A DNA stretch of 64,000 nt from Antennarius striatus (taxonomy: Eukaryota > Chordata > Actinopteri > Lophiiformes > Antennariidae): contig NC_090794.1 of assembly GCF_040054535.1 (NCBI RefSeq), positions 7,743,501 through 7,807,500 on the forward strand, in the 5' to 3' direction. How positions within the stretch are numbered: the first letter of the stretch is position 1; the number at the start of each line of letters is the position of its first letter. The notes under the pieces are model-generated. The model worked only from the letters and a program-made list of their open reading frames with translations, was not told where the DNA came from and ran no database searches. A program made the translations under genes and the position numbers. This document shows positions 55,701-64,000 of this stretch, piece by piece.

Positions 55701-57797
55701 ATTGCATGGATTTTTTGATGGACAACTGCTTTTTTTTTTACATCACAAAGGTTGGACCATTTAAAAAAACAAAACGAAAATGTTTTAAACGTGACAATAA
55801 CATTCAAAGTAATATCTAAATTTAAAGATCTAAATTTGTATTGCGCATGTTATCAGTGCAGAAAACGAATTCATTCTGAAAGTTTTTTGAGTGATGTAAA
55901 CGTTTATATTAAAGTGCTAATTTATCATATATGAGGGAGATGAGGGACAGAAGGACTCTTGCTTCCACTATGATAAAAATAAATAAGAATTTTCAATAGA
56001 TTTTAAACATTATTTGAGGCTGATGTCACTGAAGAAGGAGTGAGCTATAAATGTCCAATCAATCCTGTGTAAGTTGTATTTCCATATGTAGGCTAATTAT
56101 CTGATTTATATGTTTATGGAAATTTTGGGAGAAATATGTCATGGAGAAATATATTATTGAATTTTTGCTCAATAAGCTGCTTGCCATCCAGATATATTGT
56201 GACGAGTATGAAAATATCATCATTGTTAAACACTCACAAATGAGTTCAATGGACTTTTACCTTTAAAAAGTAGATCAAATAGTGGATGAAATGTAGTTGC
56301 TTGTAGAACTTACTAATTTACATATGAATCAATTCTGGTTCAAATATTTTGTCTTTGCATTCAAAAAGTCCCAAAAACAAAATCTTAAAGAGTGCATGTT
56401 TGAATGAAGTGATAAAAGTGGCACATGCTGTCAGGTGAAGAATTTCTTTACTTGAAACTGTTGAAACATAACTGACAGTCGTCAATTCAACAACAGTTTC
56501 AAGCTCAATCTGAAGCTGTTTTAGCTGAAAGTACAAAGTTTGACAGCTTTCCCAACAAGAGGATAAAGGGTCATAAGCTGCGTTCAATAACACTCAATCA
56601 CGCTGGTACATGCGCTCAGAGCCCGTGCTTCTGTCCTTGTTTGTCAGGTGAAATGACTCTTTTCTTCTCCTCTGTGACTCCCTGCTAGGCTCTTGACCTA
56701 TGGCTGCAGGAGTCTCTGCCACTTTGCTGTGACAGTCCAAACGAATTGACTGGAGTGAACGACCTTGTCCATCCCCTCTGGACATCTGCACATTCACTCA
56801 GTGCAGACAATCAATCCTGCTTTTTAAGTGTGTGCTGTGTTTTTAGCATCCATGAGAGGGAGCTGAGATACTCTCAAATCCTGGAACATACTCCTGGTTG
56901 CTCTCCGCTATTTCTTTGAGCCAGTTTTTTTTCCTCCTTCTATTCTCACTCTTACCCCTCTCCATCTCTCTTGTGTGTCCATATTTCGCAGCATTTGCGT
57001 GCATGTGTGTGTGTCTGAGTGTACTGTATGTGTGTGAGCATGTGTCTGTTCCGCTCTCTGTTGTGGAACAAATTACACAGCGGCTGGGGAGTCAAATGAC
57101 TAATCAGTGGTACACAGATTAAAATCCAATTGCTGCAATTTGAAGCCACACAGGAGTAGTATGGGAAATTAACTACTATAGTGTCTGCGCAGCTGTCTCC
57201 ACCAGGCATACCTGTTACATGGTGATCTTTTAATTATTGAGACCCATAGAAACTTTAGTTAAATGCTAGATGAGAAATTTAAAAATACACCAAAGCTGAT
57301 AAATGACACTTAATTCTTTTAACAGCCAAATTAAAAGGGGTCTGCAGTGTGTTTCTGCCCTGTCTCAAGGGTAAAATTGTAAATTATCCGAGATGCAATC
57401 AGCGGATAAAAGACGATAAAACATGGTGAACAAAGTTAGAGCAAAACACAGTCGGTGGTTAATTTGTTCATATTCACCAGGAGGGATGTTAAGAAGATGA
57501 AGTGTTGTGTTTATGATGGGGCTGGGAGGATGGGATGTTGTCTGCAGTCATTCATTTGCCATCACTGTATCGTCCCCTGCCCACAATAATCACTTATCAA
57601 CCACAGGCTAAAGTGCCCATTGCCAGGGCTTACCATCTCCAGCTTAGAAATGGATTGAAAGCGCTGCTTGTTTATTTTAAACTACAGTCTCATTTCTCCT
57701 GGCACCAAAACATGTTCAGGAGGATAATGAATAATGTGAATAATGAGCAAGCCCTCAGGCCTCCAGGTGAAAGCACACAATTAACTCCCATTCTGAT

Positions 57798-58155
57798 TAT
57801 TCATTCATTCATTTCATTTTCTCAACCCGCTTCATCCGCTTGCGCGGGTCGCGGGGAGTTGCAGCCTATCCCAGCTTGTCTCAGGGAGGCGGGGGACACT
57901 CCGTGCGCAACGCCAGTGCACTGCGGAGCTACAAACGAACACACAAACACACACACTCATTCCTATGGTCAATTTGGGACCGGCCTAATAACCTGACGCA
58001 CATGTTTTCTGATGTGGGAGGAAGTTGGAGAACCCGGAGAGAACCCACGTAGACACGGGGAGAACATGCAAACTCTGCACAGAGCGGGACTTGAACCCGA
58101 AACTGCCTTGCTGTGTGGCGACAGCGCTACACACACTGCGCCACCACGCCGCCCC
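57798..58155 (-). mobile_element. near full-length tRNA-headed dispersed repeat
   Basis: On the minus strand it begins GGGGCGGCGTGGTGGCGCAG and has a perfect B box GGTTCAAGTCC (58087-58097 in plus coordinates). It then carries GGAGAACCCGGAGAG-type body sequence in reverse and ends with a GAAT-rich tail at 57798-57815. This is the best preserved of about six copies in the window. Confidence 0.7.
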
Positions 58156-58888
58156 CATTCTTATCATATAGGATATGTATTTATTTATTTTATGTTTTTA
58201 CTTGGATGTAAGGAAGTGCAATATGTGCTTGAGCAAGGCTGAGACATAACATGAATGCTTCCTTGGAATAATTTCAATGGCAAAAAATAATCTCATTTTG
58301 TCTGGGAGTGTAAAAATCCTGTTTGCATGGCTGTGGCGTGTGTCTTTGTGTCTGAATGTCTTATGGCAGGCAAGGAGACGTGCGTGAAACCATAACATCG
58401 GGCTGGAACGTTACATTGGCACGAAATTGAGAGACAAATGTGACATATTTTAGGATAGTATTTTGCACACAATGGAGAGGTTTTTTTTTCTGTATTTTAA
58501 CAAAGGTGGAATGTGCTGTGATGCCAAAAATGGCACTTTTGATACCTTCATTAACCCGCACTGGGTCGAAGAAGCACACCTGCTCTTTTGCAGCAATGCA
58601 AAACTAAACAGAGCTGAACATACCTGCTATGGCCCCTGTGGACACTGAACTCTGCTGGAGCAGTTCCTAGCACAGATGCCCTATTCAAGGGTATCTGTGA
58701 GGTAGCTGCTGGGAGAGGACAGAATGTGTTTAATGAGTTTTCCAAAACAGTCAAACAGTCCTCTTTATCTTCATAAGCACCCCCACACACCCCCTCTTTT
58801 CAACATTTTTTTTCAAGTTTGACATCTCCAGAGATATGAGTAGTCAATTTTCTCTACAAATGAGAAAAAGCTTCGCAGCTTTTGCTAC

Positions 58889-58972
58889 GTGCGTGGGTTC
58901 TCTTCGGGTTCTCCGGCTTCCTCCCACCTCCAAAAACATGCGCTTCAGATTAATTGACCGTCTTCAAAGTAT

Positions 58973-59036
<64 letters not shown>
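58889..59036 (+). mobile_element. internal piece of the tRNA-headed repeat running into (TG)n
   Basis: GGGTTCTCCGGCTTCCTCCC and AAAACATGCGCTTCAGATTA are internal family sequence. It passes directly into a TG run at about 58974-59036, at the point where the element itself has a GTGTGAGTG-like segment. Confidence 0.6.
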
Positions 59037-59038
<2 letters not shown>

Positions 59039-59039
<1 letters not shown>

Positions 59040-59430
59040 TACAGGAATGCTCTTACTTCCCTCTCCCCAGACACCTCCTCATTCACCTCTTCCAAGGGGA
59101 TCCCAAGGCATGAGACGCTCCAGTGTGTCCTAGGTCTTCCCTGGGGCCTCCACCCAGTAGGACATGTCCGGAACAACTCCCCAGGGAGGTGTCCAGAAGG
59201 CATTTGAAATATGGAGGAGCAGCGACTCTTGTGTGAGTTCCTGGTGACTGAGCTCCTGACCTTATCTCTAAGGGTGCACCCAGTCACTCTACGGAGGAAA
59301 CTCAGTTTTACCGCTTGCATCTGGGATCATGTCCTTTCGGTCATGACCCAAAGCTCATGACCATAGGTGAGAGCAGGAACATAGATTGACTGGTAAATGG
59401 AGAGCTTCGTACTTCGTATTAAGCCTCACA
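59039..59430 (-). mobile_element. LINE C-terminal coding fragment
   Basis: The minus strand encodes SIYVPALTYGHELWVMTERT, a stop, then SFLRRVTGCTLRDKVRSS, a short diverged stretch, and HLPGELFRTCPTGWRPQGRP. This is the C-terminal part of a fish non-LTR retrotransposon protein, different from the copy at 35.5 kb. It is 5'-truncated and broken by stops. Confidence 0.75.
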
Positions 59431-59460
59431 GGTTTAATAAGCTGGGACAAGACCAACTAC

Positions 59461-59546
59461 CACTTGAAGCCTCTTGGATGAGAGGTGAAACATCCTCAAA
59501 AAACTTTCTTAAAGCCCAGTAGATTTATTTAAACAGCTTTGGATAA
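59461..59546 (-). repeat. dispersed repeat copy abutting a LINE fragment
   Basis: The reverse complement resembles 44450-44532. It lies about 30 bp from the LINE fragment, as the other copy lies next to its own LINE fragment. Confidence 0.6.
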
Positions 59547-61326
59547 CCATGACCTGACCATGATAACTGAGACATACTACCGCTGATCAAATTATAAAAC
59601 ATCACTTTTCCAATGTCAGTATTGGCAGAGTCTAAAATGCACCAGGATACAGGCAATGACACCTATTCCGTGAAAAATATTCAAGCTAAGGATCCTCCAG
59701 ACTCCCATTAGATTGTCTCACCCACATTCTCAACCTTTCCATCCTACGCCGGAGGCTGCATACAGTATACCGCTTTTTGTTAAGATGTAACACACTTTTC
59801 GCAGCCTGCTGAATCCCACACTGTATATTGTGGCTCATATAGTTTTACTCCACATGGTTCTACACTGTGAAATGTTGCGCTGTCCCTAGAGATTATGTAT
59901 GTAACATCAGATTAGCCAGACAGACGACACTGTGGTTACACCCACTGAGTGACTGAGAGCTCATACTGAGTGGCAGCGAAAACATTCAGCTTGAATGTTG
60001 TAAACATATTGGACATATTCATTCGACACGAAACCAGACATACCATCAGAATACGTATGTCCTCATCCAGCCTACACGCTTAGTTTTGTGTGTTTCCTTG
60101 GTGTCCAAAACCCTATTCTTGGCCACCAGTTAGAGTCTACGAAGCACTAGTTTTATGGTAAGTTACAAGGATAAAAGTCAGGTCCCACTCCAGTAGGTAC
60201 CTTCTTTTGTATTGTGTTTGTTTTCTCAGTCCTATGCAGTTGAAGTATTCCAGTGGGATTGCAACTAAATCCATCAGCACCTCACTAATTAACAGTTTTC
60301 CTGTCCTTAATTTATGCAAAGACAAAATCTATTCAAAATGTAAACTTGCAGCCCCCGTTAATATGTACATAAACACACAGAGAGTGAGAAAAATAAGAGT
60401 AAGAATTGCCTCTTATTGTAGGTTTAGTCAGAGGCTGAACAGAACTCATACACATACACAAGTTATTGCTGGTTAGCTTGCAGCTAACATCCAAATTTCA
60501 GAATTAACTTTACACGCTGTTTCTCTGCTTCCAGTCTTAATCATCTTGTTTCAATTGTTATGGAAGGGGCTGAATTTAATTTGACATTAGTCACTTGAAA
60601 ATAACCACCTTAGTATGAGTACATTCTGTACTTCTTGTGATTTTTTGTGCTCATAATATTTTCCACCATAGCTGGCCGTTAGGAGGTCCAAACAATCAAC
60701 GTTTTACACACTTGAAATAATTATTTTAAATGGCTGATTGTTAGTTTTTATTTAGTTGTATAAGTAAAGTATATGCCTCCGCCACTGTCATTGCATAACC
60801 GTGGGCTCGGCCAAAAAGCCGTCACTCCAGCTGTGCATTCGGATGAATACAATTATGATGACATCATCCCCCCCACAGGTCCCATCTCTCTTCTTTACTT
60901 ATCATTATATTTCATAGCTGACTGTCTTGACATGAGATCTTAAACTTACTGTGGGTATTGTTCTCACAAAGCATCAGGACGCTGTCTTAAGTGCTTTTTT
61001 TTTTTCTTTAGATTAAGACACTTTGGGCCGGCTGTCCTTTTCAAACTCTCCGTATTAAGAAAAGCTCCTTACAATCCCCCACTGAAAACAAGAATATTCC
61101 TCGGGATGAAACATTTTCCTCCTCTTTCCTATCCTCTCTTCTCTTTTGACTACATTTCTAAATTTATCCATCCATTAGCAGGAGACACTGAGAGAGATGC
61201 TTGAGCTTTTAACAAGACTACTTCTTCTCTTCAGTGTCATGCTCTGCTGGGCTTCAAAACACGAAGCCCTCTATTGTGTCATTATTATGGCTGGTGCTGA
61301 AAGAGATGAGATTGAGGTTGTTGAGC

Positions 61327-61330
<4 letters not shown>

Positions 61331-61408
<78 letters not shown>

Positions 61409-61418
61409 GTGTGTGTGT
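61331..61418 (+). repeat. (TG)n microsatellite
   Basis: About 88 bp of GT/TG with a few GC substitutions near the right end. Confidence 0.95.
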
Positions 61419-61696
61419 GGGTGCGTGTATATGTGTTGATGGTGAGAGGGGGGACTGGCATAAATTAGACTTTAATGAAGCTGCAGTGGTGGTGTATGGT
61501 GTGGAAGGGGGTTATAGTAGGTGTGAGTCTGTTGTGTCCCAGTTATCTACCAAACATAATTGATGTGGACAAGCTCGACTGAGATCTCTGTGACAGCGAT
61601 AGGCACGCTGAACGCCCGCTGTTGATCGATGCCCATGTCAATCTTTCTGACCCATCCCTTTCCCTGGACCCTTTCACACACATACATGCGCAAACA

Positions 61697-61697
61697 T

Positions 61698-61789
<92 letters not shown>
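61697..61789 (+). repeat. (CA)n microsatellite
   Basis: About 93 bp of CA, only 280 bp from a (TG)n run of the opposite strand sense. The two could pair as an imperfect inverted repeat. Confidence 0.95.
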
Positions 61790-61791
<2 letters not shown>

Positions 61792-62300
61792 AGTCTTTTT
61801 CAGTGGGGCACAAAAGGAGCAGTCTCCTGGCACGCCGTCACCAGCTGAGCTGCAGCCGAGCGATGCACGGAGGCCATGGAGAGGGGAGGACGAGGGAGGG
61901 AGATGCAAGTGGAGGATAGAGGAGAATAGGGGGTGGAGGAGAAAGATAGAAAATATTTGCGAGGGCGGGAGGATTGGAGGTGATATTAATGAGGTAACAG
62001 AGGCGGGATGTAAGTAGGAGGACATCGGATTGATGGAGAAACATAAAAGTTGCTGCAATGAGGAGGTGAGGCAGGTGGAGGGAAGAGTTAGATGGCTGAA
62101 AGAAAAAAAAGAGGGAAGACAAGGAGGAATGACTAACTGCTGATTTTCCCATGTGATGCTGGGAGTTTGGGAGGCTGCTTAGCTTTTCTCTCTCTCACTC
62201 TCACTCCAACTTTAGAGCTGGCTCAGCAGAGTATGCATAGACGTAAAGGTGGCGTGATTAATTTAGGATGCAGTGAGAATTTTTTCTTTTTGGGCAGTGG

Positions 62301-62327
62301 GCACGCGCACACACACACACGCACGCA

Positions 62328-62359
<32 letters not shown>

Positions 62360-62366
62360 CACACAC
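62301..62366 (+). repeat. CA and CGCA alternating purine-pyrimidine repeat
   Basis: CACACA flanks a central run of CGCA units. The alternating purine-pyrimidine pattern with CG steps is a classic Z-DNA-prone sequence. Confidence 0.9.
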
Positions 62367-64000
62367 TCCCATGCACATGTCGACAGCTGAATGGAGGTAT
62401 TAGTTGCAGAGAAAGGCCTTTGAAGTTAGAATTTATCCTGGTCAATATCCATCAGGTGGGTATCAACACGACATAATGAAGACTTCAGTTCAGGCTTATC
62501 AAAAGGTCACAGCTGCATCCGCAGGTAGCTTTTCATATCAAAATTAAACAATTTCAACAATTTGAGAGATACGATAATCTAGTTTTTTTTAATCTCTCAC
62601 AGAATATATGAGAAGATTGATACCACTATCACTAGAATGCCTTACTGTTAAATATGAAGCCTCCCCAAAAGGGAAACTGCGACTAGCTTTGTGGGACAGC
62701 ACCACCAAATCGGCTCATTCTGCTACCACAATATACAGACGATTCTAATGGGACTTTCATGAGTTTTACGTACGTGTTCATTGACATCACAGTCTGACCT
62801 GATGGTGATGGAACATGGAAGGTTACACCAAAGTTAAAACAATCGAATCTGATGAGGACATGGACATCTGGACCAAATTTCATAGCAGTGTATTGAATTG
62901 AGGTGACGATGATTCAATAAAAAAAAAAAATCAATAGGATGTAACCTCAGGACACTGTGGATGTCATCTGGTACACTACCCTCAGGACCCACACTGCTGT
63001 TACCATAGCAATAACAAATATCCAACTGCTACAAAGTCTGTGGAAAATTAATCAACATGGACATACATGATACATGATACATTCTGAAAATACCAGCTGT
63101 TAATTTACAAATTCCAAAGAAAATCTGTTACATTAGTCAAACATACTCAACAACCTCATAATTCATCATAATAGAATGATTATTAATTCAAATTTGAAAT
63201 GCTTCCTCATTCCTGGCTCTTGCGTTACCTTGTTATCTTCCTCATGGTGTGGGTTAAGACAGGTTGGTGCTTTAAGGTAAACCTGAAGGGACAGATGAAT
63301 TTAACGGCATTGTGAAGACTTGGACTAGCTTTCATATACACTAACACTAACTGCCTCTCTTTCTTGTCTTTTGGTCTTCTGCCCATTTGTTCATTGTGCA
63401 GCCAGATGGCTACCTACCTGTCGCTGAAGCCCCACACATCAAATCCTCAACTCTTTCAATTCGCCACGTCCTAAAAATCACAAACATGCTTCGGTGCCTC
63501 TGTCCAGAAGAGCAATTGAATTGAAATGAACGCCCGCTGGTATTTACGAATGGAAACCTGTATTGGTGGGGTGGCGTGTGTGGTGGCAGCAGCATTGGTG
63601 GGCAGTGTGATGAGAATTGGACCTCTCTCCTGGCGTGGGTAGCTTTCGTACTTTCACTGCCACGCGTCCCTGTGGTGCTGTGCGATGCTGGCCAGCAGGC
63701 TTGGGGGAAAGGACCCATCTGTTGTATGAGATTATTTCAAACCAGTGCAGTGCAGGATGTCACCTGTTTGGAGGGACTCTGGGGACACGAGATTATGTGG
63801 GGGGAGGGTTTTGTATGTGTGAATGAGGGATGGTCTGGAGGTGAATTTCTCAAGACAACATGTGTTCTTCTTTAGTCACAGTGGTATCCATGTATGTGCA
63901 TTTGATGTGCTTGCTTTACACCTGCCAACAAATGTGCTTATTCTCACCACAAAGACACTGTCTGAGAAGGAGATGCACACAATTTATTTTGTCATACTCC

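Overview
This window is a piece of a ray-finned (teleost) fish nuclear genome. The evidence is intron-split vertebrate genes with GT-AG junctions, abundant (CA)n, (GA)n and (TATC)n microsatellites, and tRNA-headed SINEs, LINE 3' ends and Tc1, pogo and hAT DNA-transposon remains typical of teleosts. Coding density is low.

Three protein genes are supported, all on the minus strand and all complete. They are a calmodulin gene (calm1 type, coding exons between 3531 and 14148, 149 aa), psmc1 encoding the 26S proteasome ATPase Rpt2 (11 coding exons between 18524 and 25222, 440 aa), and kcnk13 encoding the two-pore-domain K+ channel THIK-1 (3 coding exons between 30746 and 37055, 426 aa). Exon joins were checked by hand. 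Each set of exons sums to an open frame with matching phases, and calmodulin is identical to the canonical vertebrate protein. Read along the minus strand, the order kcnk13-psmc1-calm1 in one orientation matches human 14q32.11 from memory. NRDE2, which lies between PSMC1 and CALM1 in human, has no visible coding sequence here.

Layout: 1-2480 is calm1 3' flank with one SINE. 2480-14150 is calm1, with introns holding purine-rich and (GA)n tracts. 14150-18330 is a short calm1/psmc1 spacer with a CpG-rich stretch and four CCAAT boxes. 18330-25250 is psmc1, with a dead Tc1-like element in one intron and CRE-like sites around its start. 25250-30745 is a spacer with a compound microsatellite and a SINE. 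30746-37055 is kcnk13, with hAT and LINE debris in its first intron. 37100-64000 is gene-free as far as I can see. It holds LINE, SINE and pogo fragments, long microsatellites, a perfect 25-bp hairpin, and some stretches whose texture suggests conserved non-coding elements.

The three genes do not form a pathway. The linkage is syntenic: a Ca2+ sensor, a proteasome base ATPase and a K+ leak channel. I found no CRISPR, operon, viral gene or clearly novel system. The most interesting items are a third coding exon in kcnk13, the missing NRDE2, the perfect hairpin, nested pogo-type elements, and microsatellites that appear seeded by retroelement tails.
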